54,072 nucleotides of DNA from Brachionus koreanus (GCA_016987375.1 PJRA01000473.1:1241491-1295562); one strand, 5' to 3'. Numbered from the stretch's first letter, positions 21,410-31,461 are shown. Notes: generated by a model not told the origin, from the letters alone. Numbers and translations: made by a program.

Positions 21410-23221
21410 TCAATTATTGTTGTTGTTGTTATTGTTGTTATTGTTGTTTTTAAGATCTAATAAGAGATCTTGAAGTGTTTTGAAGCATGATTGGCTTGCT
21501 GTATGGTTGATCGTGATGTCTTTATGTATTTTCTGTAAATTTTCTTTTAAACTATCGATTTCCACTTGATGTTTTGACACAGTAGTTTCAACCGTAGCAA
21601 TTCTTTTTTCCAGACTGTCAATTCTTTCCTTTACGGCACTTTCTACAAGTATCTCTAAATTATTGTTTCCATTTTGGGCGGGGAAGAACCTTGTGTCTGT
21701 GTGACCAGGTTTTAAGATCGAACTTTTATCTGGTATTACGCCTTCGCCTGTTAGAATGTCTAGTGCATAACTGTTCATTTGATACGTTTTTTCCACTTTT
21801 TTATCACAAAGATTACTGTTTGTCTGGTGCAAAGCCCCACAGTTTAAGCAGACAGGCTTTTCCATTGAACAATGTTCCACGTCATGTGAAATAGATCCAC
21901 ATCTCAAGCATCTTTTTGTGTTGGTGCATTCTTTTTCTTTATGTTGGAGACTACCACATGAGGCACAAGTTTTTGCATGCAAGATGTTTGCACTAACTTG
22001 ATGCTTTTTTGATGTTTCATTGAGGTATACACCATTTGTGATAATGTTTATATACTCAGAAATACCTATAACCTTGGCTCTAAGCTTATTTGTTGGTTTA
22101 TCATTTCCTGCAAATACTCTCTCAATATCAACTAATCCATAACGATTTTTGAGCTCTTTTATACTTCTAGAATTAGGATCAATTGGTATTTGTTTATCCA
22201 CTTGCAGTATGTTAACCATTAGTGGAGGCGGTATTGGTTCTATTTTGACTCCATTACCAAATGAATTAACCGGCCATTCTCCAGTCAATTTGAGAAAATC
22301 TTCATAATTGCTTACTTCCACTTTAAGCCATATATCATCATTCTCCTCATCTCTATTTGGCTGTATTAGGATTGGATTTTCAATGCCTATACAACGGTTT
22401 AGTTCACGTATTCTATCGTGTACATTCAAAGTGAATTGTTTTATCCCATTTCCATAAATATTAACGCCATATTTATTTCTTCTATACTTCAACTCGAGGT
22501 CATGGTTCGTACGAAGGCTTCTATCGCGATTATCTTGAATTGATCGATTTACTTTATTTGCCTCACCCGCACTAGTTGTGTCAATTTCTCCTCCATCTTG
22601 ATAATTCATTTGTTGTGTCTCTATTTCGTTATTGACAGCGTCCATGTTTATCAGTCTTTGTATTCGACTGCTTTGATTGCTCGCGATTGGTGTACTAGTG
22701 CTTAGATCTTGGTTTATATCAGTCAATTCTTTCACGAGTGATTCTCTTCGCAAGATCAAAGTCTCATTTTTTGCCTCTTTATTTAGTACTTTTCTGGGTC
22801 TTCCAACTGTTGGTTTACTTTCTACTGTTTTTGTTTCTTTTGGTTTAGATTTTCTAGTTCGACTATCTGTTTGGTTTAGTTCGTCTTTGTGTTTTTTGCT
22901 ATTCGATTGTAACTCTTGGTTATTTTCGTTTGGGTTTGCTTTCCTTTTTACGTTTAACTCGGATGCTATTTGTTGCATAACACCGCTACCAGTTCTGATG
23001 ATTGTGGATATTTCGTTTGAGATATTTGAAGTTATTCGGTTGAGGGTTGTGTTTAAATTTTTATTTAAAAAAGTGAAAGAGTTGCTAATTCTAGTTTTTA
23101 ATGCATCATCTTGTGTATGAGATGGGTTGAGTGAATGTATTTGTAATATAGTAAAATTTTTATTTATTTTTTGGCTTAGTCTTTTTGCAATTTTTAAAAT
23201 TTTAGCGTGTATACTTTTCAT
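21410..23221 (-). CDS. LINE ORF1: gag-like RNA-binding protein with three zinc knuckles
   Basis: The product is 603 residues from the ATG at 23221 to TGA at 21412-21410. In order it has a helical N-terminus, a basic Lys/Asn-rich segment with an AT-hook-like GRPRK, a central folded region (about residues 260-420) resembling the region before the knuckles in jockey-type ORF1 proteins, and three clustered knuckles: CASCGSLQHKEKEC, CLRCGSISHDVEHC and CLNCGALHQTNSNLC. A coiled coil follows (VKERIDSLEKRIATVETTV) and then a run of 12 Asn at the extreme C-terminus. The first two knuckles fit CX2CX4HX4C; the third has altered spacing. The protein should bind element RNA and form the RNP. The Asn run abuts the UGA, which is directly followed in frame by ORF2. 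Confidence 0.92.
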   Translation of the reverse strand: MKSIHAKILKIAKRLSQKINKNFTILQIHSLNPSHTQDDALKTRISNSFTFLNKNLNTTLNRITSNISNEISTIIRTGSGVMQQIASELNVKRKANPNENNQELQSNSKKHKDELNQTDSRTRKSKPKETKTVESKPTVGRPRKVLNKEAKNETLILRRESLVKELTDINQDLSTSTPIASNQSSRIQRLINMDAVNNEIETQQMNYQDGGEIDTTSAGEANKVNRSIQDNRDRSLRTNHDLELKYRRNKYGVNIYGNGIKQFTLNVHDRIRELNRCIGIENPILIQPNRDEENDDIWLKVEVSNYEDFLKLTGEWPVNSFGNGVKIEPIPPPLMVNILQVDKQIPIDPNSRSIKELKNRYGLVDIERVFAGNDKPTNKLRAKVIGISEYINIITNGVYLNETSKKHQVSANILHAKTCASCGSLQHKEKECTNTKRCLRCGSISHDVEHCSMEKPVCLNCGALHQTNSNLCDKKVEKTYQMNSYALDILTGEGVIPDKSSILKPGHTDTRFFPAQNGNNNLEILVESAVKERIDSLEKRIATVETTVSKHQVEIDSLKENLQKIHKDITINHTASQSCFKTLQDLLLDLKNNNNNNNNNNNN

Positions 23222-23513
23222 ATTTTTTTTTTTTTTATATGATTCACTATTTTAATTTAAGGTTGTTATTGGTATGGCTAATCGTGAACGTCTTTTTGAA
23301 GAGAGATATCATCATAATGTCTAACATTTTTCTTTTTTACCTAAATGAAATATCTTGCAACTTAAATAGACATTTGAAAATTTCATATTTGACATTTCTA
23401 CTAAAAATCTGACAAAAATATCTAGCAAATCTTATGTTACATATCTGACATTCTGACACAAAGCATTAAATCTTAACTTTACCCATAGAAATTGACACAT
23501 GAAAATAAAATTT

Positions 23514-23541
23514 AAAATTTTTTTTACTAATTTAAGGTTGT
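23514..23541. repeat. LINE target-site duplication, copy at the element's 5' end
   Basis: Matches 18079-18106 over 28 bp with one A/T difference inside the A/T tract. It marks the 5' boundary of the LINE on the minus strand. Confidence 0.85.
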
Positions 23542-23794
23542 ACTAGCTTATATCAGCTCATATAGAGAAGGGACAATAAAACAAAGATATTAAGTCATAT
23601 CAGGCATATTAAGTTATTTGATGTGACAAGTTCAATTCCAACTGAAATCTATTTTTTAAAATATCTTCGGCTTTAGTCAATGCACTTATTTATTTGTGGA
23701 TGAATGTATCACAATTTTGTTCAGATTTAAAGCAGATTAACTTTTAATATATTTTTCTATCAGCGAGAAACACCAAATCAGTACGCTTTTATAT

Positions 23795-23974
23795 GGCAAA
23801 AAATAATTTTAAATTTTCATGTTTTTAGATTTTTTGTGTAATTTTTCAGAAAATTAAAAAAAACTCCTTGAAATTATTTGGTAAACAAAAATATAATTAA
23901 AAAATTTCTTAAATATTTCACAAAAAATCTAAAAATATGAAAATGTAAAAATTTAAAATTATTTTCATTTTGCC
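23795..23974 (+). mobile_element. Palindromic MITE, GGCAAAATG family, copy 2
   Basis: The 180-bp element begins GGCAAAAAATAATTTTA and ends ATTTTCATTTTGCC, with long internal inverted homology around GATTTTTTGTG and CACAAAAAATC and a central TTATTTGGTAAACAAAAA. It is colinear with the copy at 43739-43918. The flanks share only a 6-base TTATAT, so the target duplication is unclear here. The remaining spacer 23542-24353 contains nothing else I recognise. Confidence 0.8.
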
Positions 23975-24353
23975 TTATATATAAAGAAATTGATCACTAA
24001 TTAGTTTGATTCAACGATTTGAAAAAAAAATCGCGGACCATTCTTTTTAGCTTATAATCATCAAATTTCAAAATAACTGTTTCAAAACTGTTTTAAAATT
24101 TGTGTCAAAAAAATTCTATAAAAAAAATAAAATTTGATTTTAGTAAAAAAATTAATTATTTTGTTGAAAATGAAACTCAAAAAATAATATTTTTTTAGAC
24201 TAAATCTAAATCAAGTAAGAAATTTCTCTTTGAAAATTTTAATCTGCATAGCTGTCTTTAATCTTGAAAATATGATTTCTTGCTATTGTACATAAAAAAT
24301 AATATTTTAAATTTACTCAAGAAAAATTTATTTTACAAAATCTCTTTTGAAAA

Positions 24354-25293
24354 TTAAACTGATGTTATTTTCTCTGAAATTTCAAGTAAATCAAATATAA
24401 CACTGTCACATTCACCGTTTTGAGCATTGATGTACATTGATTTTTCTTCATTATTTTTGTTTTTTACCTTTGATTCTTTTAATTTTTCTAATCCTTCAAT
24501 ATCTGTTTGCAAAATAAGAGCTGGAGCACATATATTCTTGTTTAATCTTGGAAAACTACTAAAAAAACAATAACTAAGAATTTTATTTTTTCTCACAATT
24601 TTTTTTCAATGAGTTTTTTCTTTTGAAGATTATTTTTGGTATTTTTATTTTCTTTGATTATTTCAACTTCGTCTTGTCCATTAAGAATCTTCAGCTTTCG
24701 CTCAATGCTGCTCATTATTTCTTTATCCAACTTCTTAGTTGAATCTGTATTCAACAAATGCTTTGTTTCTGAGCCAGCATCTCCTCCTGTGTTTTCTGAA
24801 TTTGGCTTATCAGTTAAGTATATTTTCCAGGCTTTTTCTCTCAATTCTTTGTTAGATAATTTCTCTAAAATAATAAGGTTTAAAAGAATTTAAGCTTGAA
24901 TCTTAAAAATCAACCTAAAACTTCTTTAGTAAAAATAACAGTATCCATCGATTTAAGAATCTTTTCAGCATTTACTCCATCTACGTCTTCCGAGGATTTC
25001 TGAGTGGATCTAACTTGCGAGCCGATGAAAAAAATAATTCCAAATCCATATAATAACACCACTACAATTATATATTTTGCTGCTCCTGAGCTATCGTAAT
25101 CGGTTGCTCCATTACTTTTTATTTGAGACGTCAAAGAACTGGATGGTTCAGCCAAATTTTCGGCCAAATTTGCCAAAAACTCCGAATTTTTCTTGATTGT
25201 TTTGTTTGTGGTCTGCAATATTTCTGTTATATAAACGGTGTTATTTTCTATTTTGTTGATGTAAAATAGAATTTTTTTTCCAATGTCTTGCAT
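24354..25293 (-). CDS. Unrecognised single-pass membrane protein
   Basis: Exons 25293-24915, 24864-24597 and 24558-24354 join in consistent phase (introns 50 and only 38 bp) to encode 283 residues. The start chosen is the ATG at 25293; upstream open codons lack an earlier ATG. There is no obvious signal peptide. Residues 13-35 carry sequons (NNT, NKT), a short helical segment follows, and residues 74-93 form one transmembrane helix (YIIVVVLLYGFGIIFFIGSQ) followed by VRSTQK, suggesting an outside N-terminus and a basic inner anchor. The cytoplasmic part has a well-formed segment IFTKEVLEKLSNKELREKAW spanning the first splice junction, then Lys/Asn-rich sequence. The topology resembles KCNE channel subunits, but I cannot assign it to that or any other family. 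Confidence 0.72.
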
Positions 25294-26919
25294 TTGATTG
25301 TAATAAATTTTCGATTTAACTAAAGAAAAAATAAAATGCAAAAAAAAATTAAAACCCAATAAATCTGAAATTTAATTAACCTTTAATTTAAAAAAAAAAT
25401 ATCTAAAATTGGCTTCAGCAAATACTATACACATAGAATAATATTATAAGTTTTATAAACCAAATCACCAAATTGAAAAAATTCATCTATTGTTGAAGTT
25501 TCTATGCATTATCTAGAATTATTTTTATTCTGCCAATTTCAAACATGTAGTTATGTAAAAAATCAAAACAATCTGCTATCTAATTCTGTAATATAAATTT
25601 ATTTAAGTTCTCTTATTTGAATTCTAAGACTGATTGATTTAAAATTTGTATATGAAATATTCAAAATTAATTAATAGTCAGATATCTTGCCTTTTGGGGA
25701 ATTTTCAATGCTTGATCCTTGATTCTGTAATAAAGCACACTTTTTAAACAAACAAATAATCTAAATGTAAAATTTCTTATTTTTCTTAGATTATTTTGCT
25801 ATTTTTTATTTTATCCTTTAAACATATTAGAAAATTTTTTTTTCATCAATTGATTCTTGTGTTTGATGATGATAATAGAGCTCGTCGATAAGAATTAGCA
25901 ATTCTGATTCTAAAAATTGTGACACAAAAATATAAGAAGGAATTCTTTTCAAAATAACATATGTTGTATTATATTTTTTATTTTTATCTGATCAATTTAA
26001 ATAGACGCTGGAATAAATCAGCGATATGCTAAAGAATAAGAATAATATGCTGCTTTCATCGAGAAATAGTAATTATATGTGTTAAAATGTAAAATGAAAA
26101 AAATAATGCCTAATTTAAAACGCTGAAGTCTACATGGATAATTAAACAGGCACGGTTTTATAATGTAAATTTGTATTTTAAAAAAATTTAAAAAAAAACT
26201 CGTTTTATTTCAATTAATTTAATTTGAGAGAAAGTTTATATCTCAAAATTTATTTTTTATTTAATCATTATGAAATTTTGAATTGAGAAATTTTACGATT
26301 TCATTTATTTTTGAATTTTAGAAGTATTTCTTTAAAATCACTATCAAATTAGTTTTTTTTCCGAAATTAAAAACGTATCAAGTTAATTTCTTTTTTTTTT
26401 ACTTTGTTCTAAAGTTTGCAGATGCTCCGAAAAAAATTATTTAACTTAAAACACGATTATAATTTTTTAATTTTATTTTTCTAAAGAAGAGTGATAAGAA
26501 AATTGCAAGAAATGAATCTTTAAGATCAAATATCTTAAATATTTAAGCTTTGACTAAATCAAAATTTTCTTTTGAGAATTTTTGAATTCAAATTTTGTAT
26601 CAACTTAATGCGTCATTGGATCATTCAAATATATTGTTTGTCATCAAATCCTAAATCAAAATCCAATCCTAAATTGTGTCAAGGATAAATAAAATTAAAT
26701 TTTTCATAGCAATTTGAATTTTTGAATTGTGTGAAAGATATATCAGGTCATTCTATTCCATTTTTGATCTCTTACTATTTCAATAAAATTGTTTTTTATT
26801 TTCTTTATTTATAAATTTTCATATATTCGATAAATATAAACAAATAAATTGATAAAATTAATTTTGAATAAAACTTGAATCGTAGTAATTAAACTTTCAT
26901 TTTCTCAATGTAAAAATTT
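25294..26919. other. Intergenic desert, nothing recognised
   Basis: About 1.6 kb of very AT-rich sequence upstream of the membrane-protein gene. I see no ORF, repeat unit or structured element that I can support. Confidence 0.5.
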
Positions 26920-27290
26920 TTGAATTTCAAACTCTTTTAAAGGAATTCTACCTAATAAAGACATAATAGATTGATATATTTTATTTTCAACATATGAGAA
27001 AAGTTTGTTGTTAACTATTCTTACCAGTAATTTTCCAAACAACCAGTAACACTTATTGGGGCCGGAAGGAAACTCTTTTTTTTCAAAAGCATTGAAATTT
27101 TTCCGATTTTAAAGAATTTAAGAGCAAATATTAAAGAATTTAAGAACTCTAATGAGAAAAGAATTCCGAAGGTTTCAAAGCATTTTATTATGGATTCCAT
27201 CAAAACCCATAGCCGAATGATCTTTGGTTCTATTGATAGCTTCCTTTAGTTTGGATAGTGTAATTTCAACAAATTTAGTATTCTGTTTGA
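26920..27290 (-). pseudogene. LINE reverse-transcriptase relic
   Basis: Minus-strand translation across shifting frames gives reverse-transcriptase landmarks: LKEAINRTKDHSAMGFDGIH with NKML after it (the finger-domain block usually read as pGxDGI.NkmL), then the FNIC segment and SVTGCLENYW-like text. Further down comes RIVNNKLFSYVEN, the block after the first RT motifs. Several stops and frameshifts intervene. It is a dead fragment, distinct from the intact LINE at 18.1-23.5 kb and perhaps related to the relic at 37.3-38.7 kb. Confidence 0.6.
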
Positions 27291-27302
27291 TTTGATAGCT
27301 TA

Positions 27303-27467
27303 ACACTCAAAACCGGAGGGGTCTTTTCAATTTTAAATCATATTTTAAATGAAAAATATTATAAAATTAAATAATTTTTTCTATAAAAAAATTTTATTTT
27401 CATTGAAAAAAAGTATCAAAAAAGATTTAAATAAAAAGGTCAAAAAATTCATCCGGTTTTTGAGTGT
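27303..27467. mobile_element. MITE with ACACTCAAAA ends and TA target duplication
   Basis: The 165-bp element starts ACACTCAAAACCGGA and ends TCCGGTTTTTGAGTGT, so the terminal 15-16 bp are inverted copies with one indel. TA dinucleotides flank both ends (27301-27302 and 27468-27469), the signature of Tc1/mariner-mobilised MITEs. It has no coding capacity. It lies directly upstream, on the minus strand, of the LINE relic ending near 27290 and may have inserted into it. Confidence 0.72.
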
Positions 27468-27469
27468 TA

Positions 27470-28138
27470 AATTAAATATAAAAAAATTAAAATATTAAAA
27501 AACATAACTTGAAATATATTTTCAAAACAAATTTAACAGCTAGATATCAAGCTTAGAAAAAATACAGAATTCATTCAATAAATGCATCAAAAAGGATTTA
27601 AATTTTACCAACCATATTTTAATTCCTCAATTATAATCTCCAGAGTTGTTCAATTTTCATTAAGTCAGAGTCAAGTTTTTTGACTTTAAAGACTTTTTTT
27701 GTGAGTTTTCCACAAAATAAAACTTTTATGAAGAGAAAAAAAAATCTTAGGGAATAATTTGATCTAATTAATTTTAACATTTAATTTTTAAATTAAAAAT
27801 TCAACTTAAATAAAAATGTAATTAATTCTGAATTTTTTTTCGAAAAAAACATTTCTAGACAAGTCACAAAATTGACTTTATTTTTTGACTTTTGCATAAG
27901 TCTGACAATCACAAATTTAAGTCATCGAATAGTCGAAAAATAAATTTTAATTTTTTTAATTCAAAACTAGTTTACTATTAAAAAAACAAAAGCAATAAAA
28001 TTTATTTATTAGAGAAAATCGTAAATAAGTTTTTTATAATTCACTTTTTCAAGATCAATATTTTGTTAAATTTTGATTAGAGTTTTTAATTTAATTTAAT
28101 TGTTCTTGATTCATGATAAATTTTTCAGTTATAATTTT
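27470..28138. other. Intergenic, nothing recognised
   Basis: AT-rich spacer between the TA-flanked MITE and the 3' end of the second PLAC8 gene. No supportable feature. Confidence 0.5.
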
Positions 28139-28643
28139 CTAATTTGCATCTCCTTTTACTTTCAATTCATTTGCCATTTGCAAGTAAGCACAAAAAGGAA
28201 ATCTAAAAAAATAAGATATACAAATAGAAAATATAAATTTAAAATTTAGCTTACAAATACATAATCAGGTAGTCTTTCCATATTTCACCCTAAAATTTTT
28301 TATTTTAAATTCATCACTAATTTCTATAAAATCATACTCTTATTCTGTATCCTTGTCTGATTTTGGTTCTTAAAGTAGTTGCACTTGCTGGACAGAAGAT
28401 TGGTGTGCACAAACATTCCTATTTGTTTTTAATTTGAATAAACTAAAATTTCAATTTTTTAAGATAGATTACTCCAGCATCCTTGTGAACTTTACATTCA
28501 AAGCATATGAAACAACAATATGCAAAGATACAGTTTTTAATATCTGCACAGCACTCACATAAACCAGCAGAGAATTCATTCTCAAAGTTTATAAATGTCT
28601 GACCACCAACTGGTTGCGATGTATTGATTGTGATACTAGTCAT
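28139..28643 (-). CDS. PLAC8-family cysteine-rich protein (second copy)
   Basis: Exons 28643-28473, 28418-28338, 28289-28255 and 28202-28139 (introns 54, 48 and 52 bp) encode 116 residues. Cys-rich blocks FSAGLCECCADIKNC, YCCFICFEC and ECLCTPIFCP are followed by LRTKIRQGYRIRGEIWKDYL and MANELK. Exons 2 and 3 have exactly the same lengths (81 and 35 nt) and phases as those of the copy at 15662-16164, and the proteins align along their full length, so the two arose by gene duplication. Divergence is substantial; for example the first copy's FCTFCNFIQ is LFPFCAYLQ here. That is not the pattern of a very recent duplicate. The role is the general PLAC8 one; nothing here specifies a substrate. Confidence 0.9.
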
Positions 28644-29776
28644 TTTTTTTCACTTTTTCTAAAATTAACTTAAAAATAATATTTGAAATATTTCTGAATA
28701 AAATTGTTCAATAAAAAATAATTTCTGATAAAAGATTCTTCTTGATGCATTTGTTTTATTTAGCCAATATTATTTAGTAGTCATATCAACCCTTTTGAAA
28801 ATAACGTCATTAGGATAAAAAAATCACAATTATCGGAAAATCTTGTTTATCGCTCCAAAAAAAGTCAAATAAAATGAAGAAAATGAAAAAACTTATAGAT
28901 TCAATTAAATTTTTAAAAGTGAAAGATTTTCTAAAAAAATGTTTTTTAACTTGAACTTATATAATAAAATAAGTAAGAATTAATTTAACCAATAGCATGA
29001 TGTTTTAATTTAAAATTATTGATTTTTCATGGTATTTTTTGTCTCAGAGTAAAACAGCAAAATTTCAATTTATTTTAAACTAATAAATTTTATTGATGTT
29101 TCTAAGGAGTTTTATAAGACAAATAGGCTTTTTAATTTTTTTTTACTTTTCATAAAAAATCGATTTCAAAACTTGTTATTTCGCTAGGATTTCAAACAAA
29201 TCCTTGAATTCAATTTTAAAACTTGATTAAAAATCAATTGAAATTTTTAAATTAACATTCAATTTTTTAAATTTAAAGAAAAATTAATAAATTTTAATTC
29301 TTTTTCAAGAACAAAAAGCATCATTCAATTTTTACTAGAAACAATAAAAAATTGAAAACAAACTTTGATATTTGGAAAATCAAAATATTTTCATTTGATT
29401 TTATTTAAAATGGAAAAAAAAATTTTCATAAATCCAAAATCTTTATTAAATAATTCAACTTAAATAATTAAGGAAGTCTTAATTAAGTTAAATTTCATGT
29501 TTAGATAAGTTTACTAGGTGTTTTAATATTGGTATCATTTGATTGTTTAAGATACATTGCTGCTTTGTGACAGTGTGGTCTTGTTGCAGGCATTGCCATT
29601 AAATCTATCTAAATCGTTTTCAAAATTTTTCAAAATTTCACTATGTATTCTTGTACTATTGCCTCTTAATATTGTTCCTTTCTTTTCTGAGATGGTTGAA
29701 GGGATTTTACATAATTAAGCATTTTCTAAGCTATTTGTAAATTTAAGCATTCAAATCAAATCTCCTCTTACTCACT
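28644..29776. other. Intergenic, nothing recognised
   Basis: AT-rich sequence upstream of the second PLAC8 gene, presumably including its promoter, without a recognisable element or ORF. Confidence 0.5.
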
Positions 29777-30066
29777 GGCATTGTAAATTTTAGGGCAACA
29801 AATTTAAAATTAGAAAACTTTCTAAGGGTCTAAAAATTGTTCTGAATCAAAATGTATCAGTTGTTACAAGGTATGTATCACACAAATTTAGTCTGTGAAA
29901 AAATTTCTAAAAGTTAACATATGCATTATTAACAGAGTTTTTACATAGACTAAATTTGAGTGATACATATATTGTATCAGCTGATGCATTTTGATGCAGA
30001 ACAATTTTTAGACTCTTAAAAAGTTTTTTAATTTTTAAATTTGTTGCCCTAAAATTTACAATGCCA
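29777..30066. mobile_element. 290-bp foldback element (long inverted repeat)
   Basis: The left arm begins GGCATTGTAAATTTTAGGGC and the right arm ends with its exact inverse at 30047-30066. The arms stay complementary with few mismatches for about 120 bases, through GTCTAAAAATTGTTCTG and GTATGTATCAC to the outer loop near ACAAATTTAGTCTGTG. The loop is about 45 bases. It has no coding capacity. The structure fits a foldback or MITE element, or a locus producing a long hairpin RNA. No clear target-site duplication was found. Confidence 0.78.
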
Positions 30067-30232
30067 GCTAATTGCGAGTAATTTTAAACATTTGTTTTTG
30101 TTTTTTGTTCCAAAATTCACAATGCCTCATTCACATAGTTTCGTTTAACTCATCTTCAGCAATCGCTTTTCATAGTTCATACCGCTCAAAAGGAGTTCTT
30201 TCTATAGCTTCAATTTTTCACAAACTAAATTT

Positions 30233-30490
30233 ACAATAGGCTATGGTTTTGTGAAATTTAGTATAATAAAACAGAATAAAATGTTTAAAATTCTTATAAC
30301 TTTTCTTTTAAAAGTCAAAAGCAAGTTCTCTAAATGCAACATTTAAAGTTAAAAAATCTACTTAAACTTTGCAAGCTTAGCAGTATTTAAATTTGGACAA
30401 ATTTGTCTTTGGTGCATTTTGCACATCATTAGCAGACTTTTACTTTTAGTTCAGCTAGGCATGTTGCACTTTGTTGCTTTTCTTTAAAAT
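30233..30490. repeat. Dispersed repeat shared with 43130-43320
   Basis: A GGACAAAT segment, then TTTTGTGAAAT, an AGAATAAAATGTTTAAAATTC-like segment, TTTTGCACATCATTAGCA and a GTTGCACT-like end recur in similar order in the Patched-related gene's intron (43130-43320). Homology is interrupted and moderate by eye. The repeat's nature is unknown. Confidence 0.45.
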
Positions 30491-30626
30491 TATCAATGAA
30501 AACTGCTACTCAGAATTTTATGTTATCTTTCTTGTTTCGTTTATCCAATTAACTCTTTTGATTGTTTATTTATATAAACCTATGTAACCTTATTCTAAGA
30601 TTCAGGCTCTAATTGAAAAAAATGTC

Positions 30627-30791
30627 TCTTATCGAAAAAACTCTAGTAAAATTTTTCATGATCAAACTTTTGAACCTAATTCTAATGGAAAAATTAGAGG
30701 AAAAGATAAAATTTATTTTCGTTTTAGTAGTTTTCGCTCTTTAGAGGATGCTAAAAAATACCTAGATCGACAATTAGAGGGAAATAAATAG
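30627..30791 (+). pseudogene. FLYWCH-family N-terminal fragment
   Basis: A 54-codon plus-strand frame ends at TAG (30789-30791) and reads FEPNSNGKIRGKDKIYFRF then FRSLEDAKKYLDRQLEGNK. This parallels the N-terminal part of the relic at 3505-4150 (NGR ... RGKNKQYFEF ... FETADKMYKSIL). No finger or transposase domain follows. I read it as a truncated transposon-derived fragment. Confidence 0.5.
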
Positions 30792-31461
30792 ACGCCTGGA
30801 TCAAAAATACATAAATTCTTAAGAATTTTATTTTTTTTTGTTCAAATTAGATAATTAGTGAATAATGAATAAAAAATTTTGTTCTAAATTCAGTATTATA
30901 TTTTTTCTTCTATTTTGCATAAAATAAACACAAATAATAATTATAAGCCTAAATTATAAAACTCTCCAGGAAAAAAAGTTTTAAGCTTTTTTAGCATTAT
31001 TTTTTGTTCAATTTTTTTTATTTTGTACCAAATAATTTGTAAAAACCTTATTGGCATTTTGAAATCTTAGTACAAAAATTACAGTACAACTCTAAAAGAA
31101 AAAAAATTATATAATTTTTACTTTTTGTACAGTAATTTTTGTACTTTTGTAAATTTTTAGACAATCTGGAAAGTCCATAATGAAAAAAATTGGACCTAGA
31201 TCAGACCCTTGTGAAACCCAATTCTGAACTTCAGACTACTAACATTGATTTACTTGGTCCATAAGCATGTATTTGATTTTGTAAAATCTAATCAACAACA
31301 AAAATCAACAAATGTAAGAATGTTAAATTGTGCACTTTTAAGAAAAAAAAATGAGCAACATCATTAATAATAATTTTTATTTTTTCATAACTGCAGTTTA
31401 ATTTTCGAGCTAATATTTGAAAATTTTGCATAATCCGATTTTACATAACTGCTTAAAACAA
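30792..31461. other. Intergenic upstream of ribonucleotide reductase
   Basis: AT-rich sequence. A stretch around 30990-31050 weakly resembles the palindromic MITE core (TTTTTTGTTCAA, ACCAAATAATTTG) but lacks its ends, so I do not call it. Confidence 0.4.

Larger units (their letters stand above)
18107..23513 (-). mobile_element. Apparently full-length non-LTR retrotransposon (LINE), 5.4 kb
   Basis: The element is bounded by a 28-bp direct duplication (27 of 28 identical). Reading the minus strand it has a 5' leader of about 290 bp, a gag-like ORF1 (23221-21410), an endonuclease/reverse-transcriptase ORF2 in the same frame after a UGA, a 3' untranslated region with a GC-rich hairpin (about 18130-18200) and an AATA simple-repeat tail (18106-18124). 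Intact ORFs and nearly identical duplications imply recent insertion. The APE-type endonuclease plus CCHC ORF1 place it in the broad jockey/CR1 group of non-LTR elements; the exact clade is not determined. Confidence 0.9.

Noticed and set aside
22677..23120. 147-codon plus-strand ORF opposite LINE ORF1
   Set aside because: Shadow of the ORF1 reading frame; hydrophobic composition reflects the antisense of a Lys/Asn/Ser-rich coding strand.
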